From NCBI GenBank assembly GCA_024275815.1, contig JAJRYI010000140.1, positions 1 through 7,343 of the forward strand: a stretch of 7,343 nucleotides of DNA, written 5' to 3'. Below, piece after piece: positions 1-6,315 of this stretch (position 1 is the stretch's first letter; each line of letters starts with the position of its first letter). The DNA is from Actinomycetes bacterium (GTDB lineage Bacteria; Actinomycetota; Acidimicrobiia; Spongiisociales; UBA5794). The notes beneath the pieces were generated by a model. That model made no database searches. It had not been told where the DNA came from and saw nothing but the letters and a program-made list of their open reading frames with translations. Position numbers and translations under genes: made by a program.

Positions 1-178
1 GACGTACCGCCTGACCCGGGACCCCCAGGGCGTCGTCTACGCAGCGTTCGGGGGGATCGGCATGCCGACCACCGTCTTCGTCGACGCCGACGGCATGATC
101 CGTGAGGTCATCACCGGCCAGATGTCCGAGAACGAGTTGCGCTCCAAGATCGTCGAGCACTTCTCCGTCGAAGCCTGA
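1..178 (+). CDS. Thioredoxin-fold (TlpA/ResA-like) protein, C-terminal part only
   Basis: The frame is open from base 2 to a TGA at 176-178 and gives 58 residues; the start is off the left edge. The visible part reads like the C-terminal half of a TlpA/ResA-type thioredoxin fold. It has a 'DPQGVVYAAFGGIGMPTTVFVDADG' type segment: a short helix, then the GMPTT loop whose proline (visible residue 22) is the cis-Pro next to the active site, then a beta-strand FVDADG and the last strand and helix. The CxxC or peroxidatic cysteine would lie upstream, so it cannot be told whether this is a thiol-disulfide oxidoreductase or an AhpC/TSA-like protein. It converges on the sensor kinase with only 14 nt between the stop codons, so no separate terminator is evident. 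Fold assignment is fairly safe; exact function is not. Confidence 0.75.
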   Translation, partial: TYRLTRDPQGVVYAAFGGIGMPTTVFVDADGMIREVITGQMSENELRSKIVEHFSVEA

Positions 179-192
179 GCACCGGCGAGCAC

Positions 193-1542
193 CTACCCGG
201 CTGCAACGAGCCTCATCTCGAACCGTGCTCCCCCGGCCGGTGCGTCGGTCACGGTGATGGTTCCCTGGTTGCCGGCGACGATCTCGGCCACGATCGCAAG
301 CCCGAGCCCCGAGCCTCCGGTCGAGCGGCTGCGTGACTCGTCGAGCCTGACGAAGCGTTCGAACACCCGTTCACGATCCGGCGGCGGCACTCCGTTCCCG
401 TCGTCGTCGACCCGCAACACGACCTCGTCTCGGTCGGTGCTCAGCGACACGTCGATCTCCCCATCCCCGTAACGTGCCGCGTTCTCCAGGAGGTTCTCCA
501 CGGCGCGTGACATCGCTGCGGGATCACACGAGACGGTCACCGGGTCGAGGGTGGCCGTCACGTACACGTTCGGGTTCCTCCGACGCAACGCCTCGATCTC
601 GCCAGCAACGACGCCGTCGAACCGCACATCGGCAACCGTGGAGCCGACCTGTCTGCCCTTGGCGAGGAACAGCAGATCGTCGACGAGGGCGCTTGCCCGG
701 TCGAGTTCGTCGAGCGCGTCACACAGGATGTCGTCGTCATCGGGCCCGGCCCGCAACTCCACCGCAGCGCGGACGCCGGTGAGCGGGCTGCGGAGCTCAT
801 GTGCAGCGTCTGCAACGAACCGCCGGTTCGCCGTCACCGCCGACTCGAGACGGTCCAGCGTTTCGTTGAGCGTCACCGCGAGCGCCTCGATCTCGTCTCC
901 GCTCGGGGACACCGGCACACGACGGGTGAGGTCCGTGGCGGTCGTTGCTGCCAGCTCACGACGCATCGCCTCGACGGGACGAAGCGAGCGTGTCACGAGC
1001 CACACGGCACCTACCGAGGCCACTGCAGCCACCGCGAGCGTGGCGAGCAGTATCCACAGGGATCGTGAAACGAGGTAGCTCAGCCAGGACGGCGCCAGTA
1101 TCCCAACGCCGATCGCGGTGCACACGGCGGTGTCGAAACACGATGTGTACGCCGTGGCCCACTGCGATCCGTCGACGTCGATCTCGCTGACGGAGATGAA
1201 CTCCCCCGTCGGATCGGGGAAGGCGACGGCATCGTCGATGATCGTCCCTGCCACGACGTCGTCGAACGCGTCGCCCGATACGGCCACGATGACGTCCCCA
1301 TCGATCGCGATGGCGAACTCACCGTCGTCGACCGGTGCAAGGACGACGTCGCCATCGACGATCTGCACCGTGTCGATCTGGTCGAGGAGCAGCAGCTCGA
1401 CACTGTCGAGGACACGGCCCTGGTCTGCAACCCACATGTTCGTCACCACCACGACACCGGCGAGCAACGTCACCGCTGCAGCGCCGACACCGACCATGGC
1501 TGCAATGGTGCGCTGCAACGACGGGGCTGACCTATCCGCCAT
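193..1542 (-). CDS. Two-component sensor histidine kinase, HAMP/HisKA/HATPase_c
   Basis: This is a 449-aa membrane sensor kinase that should phosphorylate the regulator encoded just upstream. A first transmembrane helix lies at about residues 12-37. An extracytoplasmic domain of about 115 residues follows and contains two cysteines, C135 and C141. The second transmembrane helix is at about 160-183 and a HAMP domain at about 184-238. The HisKA H-box has the phosphoacceptor H248 in DAAHELRSPLTG. The ATPase domain shows the N box (N350 and N354 in VENLLENAARYG), the G1 box (D380-x-G382-x-G384), the F box (ERVFERF) and the G2 box (GGSGLGLAIV, 409-418), so it looks catalytically complete. The frame stays open upstream to 1710, but that stretch lies over the regulator's coding sequence. 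The ATG at 1542 gives the expected short N-terminus before the first helix and overlaps the regulator's TAG by 11 nt, indicating translational coupling. The architecture resembles MprB-type kinases; the signal is unknown. Confidence 0.95.
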   Translation of the reverse strand: MADRSAPSLQRTIAAMVGVGAAAVTLLAGVVVVTNMWVADQGRVLDSVELLLLDQIDTVQIVDGDVVLAPVDDGEFAIAIDGDVIVAVSGDAFDDVVAGTIIDDAVAFPDPTGEFISVSEIDVDGSQWATAYTSCFDTAVCTAIGVGILAPSWLSYLVSRSLWILLATLAVAAVASVGAVWLVTRSLRPVEAMRRELAATTATDLTRRVPVSPSGDEIEALAVTLNETLDRLESAVTANRRFVADAAHELRSPLTGVRAAVELRAGPDDDDILCDALDELDRASALVDDLLFLAKGRQVGSTVADVRFDGVVAGEIEALRRRNPNVYVTATLDPVTVSCDPAAMSRAVENLLENAARYGDGEIDVSLSTDRDEVVLRVDDDGNGVPPPDRERVFERFVRLDESRSRSTGGSGLGLAIVAEIVAGNQGTITVTDAPAGGARFEMRLVAAG

Positions 1543-2206
1543 CGGCCCGCACCCTGTAGCCGAACCCGCGTACCGTCTCGATGGCGTGCCGATCGAACGG
1601 CTCATCGACCTTGCGACGAAGGTACCCGATGTAGACCTGGATGACGTTGGTGTCGAGGAACCCGTCGGACCACACGTGATCGAGGAGGTCCTGTTTGGAG
1701 ATCGGCTCACCGACCCGGTGCATCAGGTAGCGCAGCAACGCGAACTCCCGAGGCGTCAACTCGATGGGTACGTCACCACGCGTGCACGTCCTCTCGGCAG
1801 GGTCGAGGCGGAGGTCTCCTGCAACGAGGACGGGGGGCCGGGTCTGTGGGCCCCTCCGGATGAGTGCACGAACACGGGCGAGGAGCACGGTGAGCGAGAA
1901 CGGTTTGGTCATGTAGTCGTCGGCACCGGTGTCGAGTCCCTCTGCCTGGTCGAACTCGCCGTCTTTGGCCGTGAGCATCATGATCGGGGTGGCAACGCCT
2001 GCCGCTCGCAGCTCACGGCATACGACGTAACCGTTCTTGCCGGGGAGCATGAGGTCCAAGATGATGGCGTCGTAGTCGTTCTCGAGGCCACGCCACAACC
2101 CGTCGTCGCCGTCGAGCGCTACGTCGACGGCGTACCCTTCCGCTTCGAGCGCCTCACGCAGACCGCGGGCGATCAACTGTTCATCCTCGACAACGAGCAC
2201 TCTCAT
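1532..2206 (-). CDS. OmpR/PhoB-family response regulator
   Basis: This is a 224-aa transcription regulator, the usual length for the family. The receiver domain (about 1-117) has the acidic pair E7/D8, the phosphoacceptor D51 in AIILDLMLPG, the switch residue T79, and K101 followed by P102. The C-terminal winged helix (about 127-220) has ELTPREFALL, a recognition helix near DTNVIQVYIGYLRRKV, and the wing hairpin IETVRGFGYRV. The start at 2206 was chosen because MRVLVVEDE is the canonical receiver N-terminus. A TTG at 2242 would add 12 residues with no family counterpart. No good Shine-Dalgarno sequence is visible before 2206. The gene is upstream of, and overlaps, its partner kinase. Its promoter faces a divergent metallopeptidase gene across a region with an OmpR-type direct repeat, suggesting autoregulation and control of the neighbour. 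It resembles MprA-like regulators, but orthology is not established. Confidence 0.96.
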   Translation of the reverse strand: MRVLVVEDEQLIARGLREALEAEGYAVDVALDGDDGLWRGLENDYDAIILDLMLPGKNGYVVCRELRAAGVATPIMMLTAKDGEFDQAEGLDTGADDYMTKPFSLTVLLARVRALIRRGPQTRPPVLVAGDLRLDPAERTCTRGDVPIELTPREFALLRYLMHRVGEPISKQDLLDHVWSDGFLDTNVIQVYIGYLRRKVDEPFDRHAIETVRGFGYRVRADGG

Positions 2207-2250
2207 GGCGATGATGGTTGCATCTGGCCCACCGGGACGCAATGTGACGC

Positions 2251-2267
2251 TCTCAGCGTTCTCTCAG
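2251..2267. promoter_or_regulatory. Probable response-regulator operator, TCTCAG direct repeat
   Basis: TCTCAG occurs at 2251-2256 and again at 2262-2267, exactly 11 bp apart. A degenerate third copy, TCTGGG, is at 2272-2277 and a related TCACAG at 2283-2288. OmpR-family dimers bind head-to-tail half-sites spaced by about one helical turn. These repeats lie in the 134-bp gap (2207-2340) between the regulator gene and the divergent metallopeptidase. The simplest reading is a shared operator for both genes. No convincing -10/-35 pair could be assigned on either strand of this gap, so transcription start sites are undefined. Confidence 0.5.
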
Positions 2268-2340
2268 TGTCTCTGGGCGGTTTCACAGGAAGCGTGTGGC
2301 ATGTTGAGGGAAACGACCGAGAGCCCCGAAGGGAGCAGCC

Positions 2341-3348
2341 GTGACCGAACCTCACATGAACGTGCCTGAGCCAGACAGGTCGAAGCGACCGTGGAGGGCC
2401 CTGCTCGGCGTTGCCGTGCTCGCCGGGGCGCTCGGGATCGTCGGCACCTTGGCCGTGGTCGCCGTCACCGAACAGGCGGGGCCACCGGCACCGGGTAAGG
2501 CGTACACAGAAACGGCCCTCGCCGAGACACCTACAACTCCCCTCGACACCACCACGACAGCCCCACCGGCGACGACCACGACCACCACCGTTGCGGTGCA
2601 GGACGAAGAGGTTCCGCCTCCAACGGTCACCGAACCCGACACCGGCGACGATTTCACGTTCGATGAGCCCGCCCCCGTTGCAACGTTCGACGTCGAGGGC
2701 GACAGCCTCGTCGCTGAGGGCGTCCCGGGCGATCTCGGTGAGCGAGCCGACAAGGTGTGGAACCGGTTCGTCGAACTCGTCCCACCCGAGGAGCGCTCGA
2801 TGGTGGCAGCCTTCGAGTTGATGGGTATCGAGTACGAAGGGGCACACGTCTACCCCACCGACGACGACCCCACCCGGTGGGTGCTCGGTGTCTCTGAGGG
2901 CCTCGGGAGGGACCTCGACGAGACGCTGCTGCACGAGTGGGGGCATCTCGTGACACTCTCGGCAAGCGAGGTACCCCCGAACCCCAACGCGCTGGGATGC
3001 AAGACGTACTTCACCGGTGAAGGTTGTGCGCTACCCGACTCCACGTTCGCACGCTTCGTCGAGGCGTTCTGGCCGCAGGACATGATCGACGAGGTCGACG
3101 GCATCTACATGATCGAGGATGAGGACGAGTACTTCGATGCCCTCGATACGTTCCTCGCCGAGCACGAAGGTGCGTTCGTCACCGAGTACGCCGCTACGAA
3201 CCCCGGTGAGGATCTCGCCGATACGATCGCGGTCTTCATCCTCACGGACCGCCCCGATGGGGACGAGGTGCGCGACGACAAGGTGCGGTTCCTGTGGGAC
3301 GACCCGGTCTTCGTCGAGCTCCGTGAACGTATCCGGGCGAACCTGTAG
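2341..3348 (+). CDS. Extracytoplasmic HEXXH zinc metallopeptidase (gluzincin-like)
   Basis: This 335-aa protein starts at a GTG preceded by a good ribosome-binding site (AAGGGAG at 2329-2335, 5-nt spacing). An ATG at 2356 is a weaker in-frame alternative. A short basic cytoplasmic segment with RSKRPWR is followed by a hydrophobic helix at about 19-43, acting as a signal anchor or uncleaved signal. A Thr/Pro-rich linker spans about 57-97 and an acidic soluble domain runs to the end. The domain has HEWGH at 198-202, two zinc-ligand histidines and the catalytic glutamate E199. About 90 residues later a helix reads NPGEDLADTIAVF. E290 there is the likely third zinc ligand, by analogy with zincins that carry E-x-x-A-E-type helices. 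C220 and C229 may form a disulfide. The substrate is unknown. The gene is divergent from the two-component system and probably belongs to its regulon. It could also be a catalytically atypical member, but no key residue is missing. Confidence 0.8.
   Translation: MTEPHMNVPEPDRSKRPWRALLGVAVLAGALGIVGTLAVVAVTEQAGPPAPGKAYTETALAETPTTPLDTTTTAPPATTTTTTVAVQDEEVPPPTVTEPDTGDDFTFDEPAPVATFDVEGDSLVAEGVPGDLGERADKVWNRFVELVPPEERSMVAAFELMGIEYEGAHVYPTDDDPTRWVLGVSEGLGRDLDETLLHEWGHLVTLSASEVPPNPNALGCKTYFTGEGCALPDSTFARFVEAFWPQDMIDEVDGIYMIEDEDEYFDALDTFLAEHEGAFVTEYAATNPGEDLADTIAVFILTDRPDGDEVRDDKVRFLWDDPVFVELRERIRANL
2527..2589 (+). repeat. Low-complexity ACN-rich tract coding a Thr/Pro linker
   Basis: The stretch is dominated by ACC/ACG threonine codons with scattered prolines and encodes residues 63-83 of the metallopeptidase. 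It separates the membrane helix from the catalytic domain. Such tracts in actinobacterial exported proteins are often flexible, sometimes O-mannosylated, spacers; glycosylation here is only inference. Trinucleotide repetition makes its length prone to slippage. Confidence 0.7.
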
Positions 3349-3396
3349 GGGCACGACGCCGGGCCTGGACCTGATCCGGTCAGCTGGTCGTGTCCC
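3349..3396. terminator. Weak inverted repeat between convergent genes
   Basis: GGGCACGAC (3349-3357), directly after the metallopeptidase stop, can pair with GTCGTG-T-CCC (3387-3396), giving nine base pairs with one bulged T. The 29-nt loop can form a small inner GACC/GGTC stem. The right arm lies inside the last codons of the convergent OB-fold gene, whose stop is at 3380-3382. There is no T-run, so a bidirectional terminator is possible but unproven. Confidence 0.25.
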
Positions 3397-3931
3397 GTTC
3401 ACGGCGGTACACCAGGCCGATGACCGCTGCAATGGAGAACAGGGCGAAGCCTGCCCCGTAGATGGGCCAGTTCGGGCCTTCCGAGAGTTTCCGTCCCGGG
3501 GCCTCGACGACGACGGATTGCACCTCGAGGTAGGTCTCGCCCTGGCGGCCCGGGTCGTGGTACTTCCAGATCCCGGTCAGGGCAACGACGGGCCCGAGCC
3601 TGCGGTACCGGCCGGGAGGGTCGAGCTGGCGTCCGAGCTCTGCGGGCATGACCACACCGATGCCGATGTTGGCACCGCGCAGTGGCCCCCCGTCGACGAG
3701 CGGCCGGATCGCGTACGAGTCGCCGTTGAGCTGTGTCCACATCGTCCCGTCACGTCGGAAGCCGTAGTCACCGACCAGTTCGCCGATGACCGTCACTTCC
3801 TGACCTGCGTACAGCTCAGGGTCGTCGAGCAGGTCCACGACGGACACCGTCACTGCCTGTGCGGGACCGCCAAGGGCGACGAAGGCACCGACGAGCATGC
3901 CGATCACGATGGCGAGCCGGGTACGCATCAT
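3380..3931 (-). CDS. Exported, C-terminally anchored OB-fold-like protein of the trk operon
   Basis: This 183-aa protein has no name I recognise. It has a typical signal peptide: MMRTR, a hydrophobic core to about residue 22, and an AQA cleavage site after residue 26. About 120 residues of extracytoplasmic beta-rich sequence follow. The start of that domain, DLLDDPELYAGQEVTVIGELVGD, is the pattern seen in small OB-fold domains, and VVALTGIWKYHD with YLEVQSVVVEAP fits the later strands. A transmembrane helix at about 156-174 and a basic RRER tail would anchor the protein with its domain outside. It is the last gene of the operon. Its ATG at 3931 overlaps the trkH TGA (ATGA, with a second in-frame ATG immediately after), and AAGGG lies upstream, so it should be translationally coupled to TrkH. 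A role in K+ transport or its assembly is inferred only from position. Confidence 0.75.
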   Translation of the reverse strand: MMRTRLAIVIGMLVGAFVALGGPAQAVTVSVVDLLDDPELYAGQEVTVIGELVGDYGFRRDGTMWTQLNGDSYAIRPLVDGGPLRGANIGIGVVMPAELGRQLDPPGRYRRLGPVVALTGIWKYHDPGRQGETYLEVQSVVVEAPGRKLSEGPNWPIYGAGFALFSIAAVIGLVYRRERDTTS

Positions 3932-5508
3932 CGGCCCTTCACCAGCGAGTAGAGGAACCCGATGAGGACGAACACCGCAACGAACTCGAGACGACCGAGG
4001 TACATCTGGATGATGTAGGTGAGCTTCAAGAGGGCAGGCATCGAGGGAGTCGTCACACCAACGGAGAGCCCGACGCTCGCCCCTGCGCTCACCGACTCGA
4101 AGAGGGCCTGTTGGAGAGGCACACCGTAGGCGATCGCAACGCCTGCCCCGGAGAGGAACAGGGCGACGAACAGGAGCGCGACGATCATCGCCGAGCGGGC
4201 GACTTCAGGTGTCAAGCGGTGGCGGCCGAACTGGTAGTAGCTGGTGTCGACGAGGGCTCCCTCGGGGAGGAGGTCGCCTCTGACCTCGTCACCGACCGCG
4301 CGTACGATCAGCCCGACACGCATCGCTTTGACGCCACCGGCAGTCGACGACGCCATGCCGCCCATCGCCATGGCGATCGCTACGCCGCCGAACGCCAGGC
4401 CCGACCATGCAACGAGTTCCGACGATGGGATCGTCGCGAACCCCGTCCCCGTGTGGGCGGAGAGGATCTGGAAGAAGCCCTGGCGGGACAGGCCTGCCAC
4501 CGACGAGTACATCCCCATCGCTGCGAGACCGACGATGGTGAAGGTCATCGTGACGAGGAACGTCGTCAGGATGGTCCGTGTCTCGAGGTTCTTGAGCAGT
4601 GACCATCTCGAGGGCTGGTCCCGCTCGTCGAGGTCGTATGTGACCTTTCGGCGTTGGAGACGCTTGTCGGACCTGCTCCACAGGCGAAAGTGGAACCCGA
4701 ACGACAGTGCCCCCGCCACCATGAGAACGGCGGTGACCCCCTCGAAGATGGCAGAGTGGTAGTACCCGATGCTCGTGCTCTGGGGTGAGAACCCTCCCGT
4801 GTCGAACGCTGCGAAGAAGATCATCAGGCCGTGGAACAGTGACCGTTCCCATGCAAAGCCGAGAACGAACCTGGCGACGAGTCCGAGAGCGATGACACCG
4901 ACGACGAGGTGGAGCACCGACACGGCCCAGATCACCCGAGCCGTTGACTGGACCGAGGGGAGCACCCGATCGTCACGGCCTTCACCCTGGAACAGTGTCG
5001 TCATGCCGCGCCCTGCGAAGAGGACGAGCGCGGCGATGATGATGCCCTGGCCGCCGAGGAAGTGCAGCAGGTGCCTCCAGAAGTTCAGAGAGGACGCGAG
5101 ATGGTCGAGGTCCTGTACGAGGGCAAGGCCGGTGGTCGTCAGCCCCGACATTGCATCGAAGTAGGCGTCGAGGGGTGACCCGAAGTGGCCAGAGAGGGTG
5201 AACGGGATCGACCCGATGGCAGGCACGATCAGCCAGGTGAGGGCCACGACGACCATCCCGTGGCTCCAATCGAGATGCCGCTGGTCCGACTTGATCTTCG
5301 ACGTTGGGGGCAGGCTCACACGGATCAGCGTTGCACCGATCACCGCAAAGAGGCCGGCCATGAGGATGAACGAGCCGAGCGGGTTCCACTCCCGCGTCAG
5401 GAGCGCCCACACGATGGGGATCCCCGATGCTGCGGTGACGACGAGGAAGATCCGCCCGAGGGCTGCACCCACCGTTCTGAGATCGTCCGCTGCCGGTCGG
5501 ATCAGCAT
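3928..5508 (-). CDS. trkH: TrkH/KtrB-type potassium uptake channel subunit
   Basis: This 526-aa polytopic protein is the K+-translocating subunit. Members of the superfamily have four pseudo-repeats of helix-pore loop-helix, and all four filter loops are recognisable: SGLTTTGLA (filter G127), FDTGGFSP (G238/G239), SAHTGTGFA (G354/G356) and SAGASVGLS (G480). Other family landmarks are FLGGQGIIIAALVLF at 150-164, the gating-loop region GGMASSTAGGVKAMR at 383-397, and the C-terminal LGRLEFVAVFVLIGF. The second loop, DTGGF, differs from the more common N-A-G-F pattern but keeps the glycines. The start at 5508 lies 1 nt after the stop of the small upstream membrane ORF and has no clear Shine-Dalgarno sequence, so translation probably depends on reinitiation. 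It works with the two TrkA proteins of the same operon, which should form the cytosolic gating ring. Confidence 0.96.
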   Translation of the reverse strand: MLIRPAADDLRTVGAALGRIFLVVTAASGIPIVWALLTREWNPLGSFILMAGLFAVIGATLIRVSLPPTSKIKSDQRHLDWSHGMVVVALTWLIVPAIGSIPFTLSGHFGSPLDAYFDAMSGLTTTGLALVQDLDHLASSLNFWRHLLHFLGGQGIIIAALVLFAGRGMTTLFQGEGRDDRVLPSVQSTARVIWAVSVLHLVVGVIALGLVARFVLGFAWERSLFHGLMIFFAAFDTGGFSPQSTSIGYYHSAIFEGVTAVLMVAGALSFGFHFRLWSRSDKRLQRRKVTYDLDERDQPSRWSLLKNLETRTILTTFLVTMTFTIVGLAAMGMYSSVAGLSRQGFFQILSAHTGTGFATIPSSELVAWSGLAFGGVAIAMAMGGMASSTAGGVKAMRVGLIVRAVGDEVRGDLLPEGALVDTSYYQFGRHRLTPEVARSAMIVALLFVALFLSGAGVAIAYGVPLQQALFESVSAGASVGLSVGVTTPSMPALLKLTYIIQMYLGRLEFVAVFVLIGFLYSLVKGR

Positions 5509-5509
5509 G

Positions 5510-5656
5510 TCAGAACAGCCAGAGTGCGAGTGCAGCGACGCCGACGCCGATGAGGAGGAGGGCGGCCGCGATCAGGGCTTCGAGGAGGAACAGCACGAGG
5601 CCGTCGACGGGGTTCGGTACCCACACCGGTGTCGAACGTTCACCGTTGCGGCTCAT
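5510..5656 (-). CDS. 48-aa single-span membrane protein between trkA and trkH
   Basis: This small gene was found by reading the 144-nt gap between trkA and trkH. It starts with an ATG at 5656 that overlaps the trkA TGA (ATGA). It has a good Shine-Dalgarno sequence (AGAAGGA, about 6 nt upstream) and ends in TGA at 5510-5512, 1 nt before the trkH start. Codon third positions are about 80% G/C (39 of 48 by hand count), like the neighbours. The protein has a hydrophilic N-terminus (MSRNGERSTPVWVPNPVD) and then one unbroken hydrophobic stretch, residues 19-48, with a single buried glutamate (E26) and a WLF end. That predicts an N-in, C-out single-pass peptide. I do not recognise a family. Position suggests a small subunit or stabiliser of the Trk complex, similar in concept to KdpF; this is inference. 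Confidence 0.75.
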   Translation of the reverse strand: MSRNGERSTPVWVPNPVDGLVLFLLEALIAAALLLIGVGVAALALWLF

Positions 5657-6315
5657 CGCGAGTCCTTCTCCGTACAGCAGAACTCGACGAGCAGGTCGCT
5701 TGCCCGGTCGACCAGGCTCGTGGCGACGATGCGGTCACCGGGGCGGATGATCGTCGGGCCCCTCGGCACGATCAGTTCGCCTGCACGTTCAACGGCGACG
5801 ATCACCGAGAACGGTGGCACGTCGATGTCCTGGAGCGCCCGTTCCTCGAACGACGAACCGACCTCGAACTCGGTTACCGACAGTTTGCCGTGGGCAAGGA
5901 GCACCGTTGCTTCGAGCACGTCGACCTTGAGGTCGCGTTCGAGGACCCCCACCATGAGGTCGGTGACGGCGACGGTGTTGATCCCGAGGGCGTTGAACGT
6001 CGGGGAGTTCGTCGGGTCGTTGAGCCGTGCAAGTACTTTCGTCACACCGAGTGTCCGTCCGAGCTGGGCTGCAACGAGGTTGACGTCGTCTTTGCCCGTC
6101 ACTGCAAGCAGCCAGTCGGAGCGGTGCACGTCGGCCCGTTTGAGGAGTTCGACGTCGGTGCCGTCCCCCTCGAAGACGATGACGCCGGTCTCACCGACGA
6201 CCTTCATTGCAACGTCGCGTCGCGGTTCGATGACGGTGACGGTGTGTCCCGAGCGTGCGAGCTTGCGCGCGAGATACGACCCGACCTTGCCTCCGCCGAC
6301 GATCAAGGCTCTCAT
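5653..6315 (-). CDS. trkA: TrkA-type K+ channel regulator, RCK_N + RCK_C (second copy)
   Basis: This 220-aa cytosolic protein is about half the length of E. coli TrkA and matches the size of mycobacterial CeoB/CeoC and KtrA-type regulators. The Rossmann-like RCK_N domain (about 1-135) has the nucleotide-binding loop GGGKVG at 7-12, acidic E30 at the end of the second strand, and VFEGDGTD near 47-54. The RCK_C domain (about 135-220) has the usual VPRGPTIIRPGDRIVA segment. By family knowledge it binds an adenine nucleotide or NAD(H) and gates TrkH as part of an octameric ring. The ATG at 6315 overlaps the TGA of the first copy (ATGA), with GGAG 5 nt upstream, so the two are coupled and probably made in equal amounts. 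It differs clearly from its paralogue, which suggests specialised roles, perhaps a hetero-oligomer. Confidence 0.94.
   Translation of the reverse strand: MRALIVGGGKVGSYLARKLARSGHTVTVIEPRRDVAMKVVGETGVIVFEGDGTDVELLKRADVHRSDWLLAVTGKDDVNLVAAQLGRTLGVTKVLARLNDPTNSPTFNALGINTVAVTDLMVGVLERDLKVDVLEATVLLAHGKLSVTEFEVGSSFEERALQDIDVPPFSVIVAVERAGELIVPRGPTIIRPGDRIVATSLVDRASDLLVEFCCTEKDSR

Noticed and set aside
179..243. GCACCGGC (179-186) and GCCGGTGC (236-243) as a terminator for the thioredoxin-like gene
   Set aside because: The 49-nt loop lies mostly inside the kinase coding sequence and there is no T-run; the match is short enough to be chance in GC-rich DNA.
1543..1710. N-terminal extension of the histidine kinase frame up to 1710
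   Set aside because: The extra 56 residues are Ser/Arg/Thr-rich, overlap the well-supported response regulator in another frame, and precede a perfectly good start at 1542.
1118..2344. Long plus-strand open frame (408 codons) opposite the two-component genes
   Set aside because: No recognisable domain or ribosome-binding site. It lies antisense to two genes with complete catalytic motifs, and long antisense frames are expected at this GC content.
2203..2946. Minus-strand frame of 247 codons opposite the metallopeptidase
   Set aside because: The composition is Gly/Arg/Val-rich without motifs. The plus strand has a start with a ribosome-binding site, a membrane helix and HEXXH.
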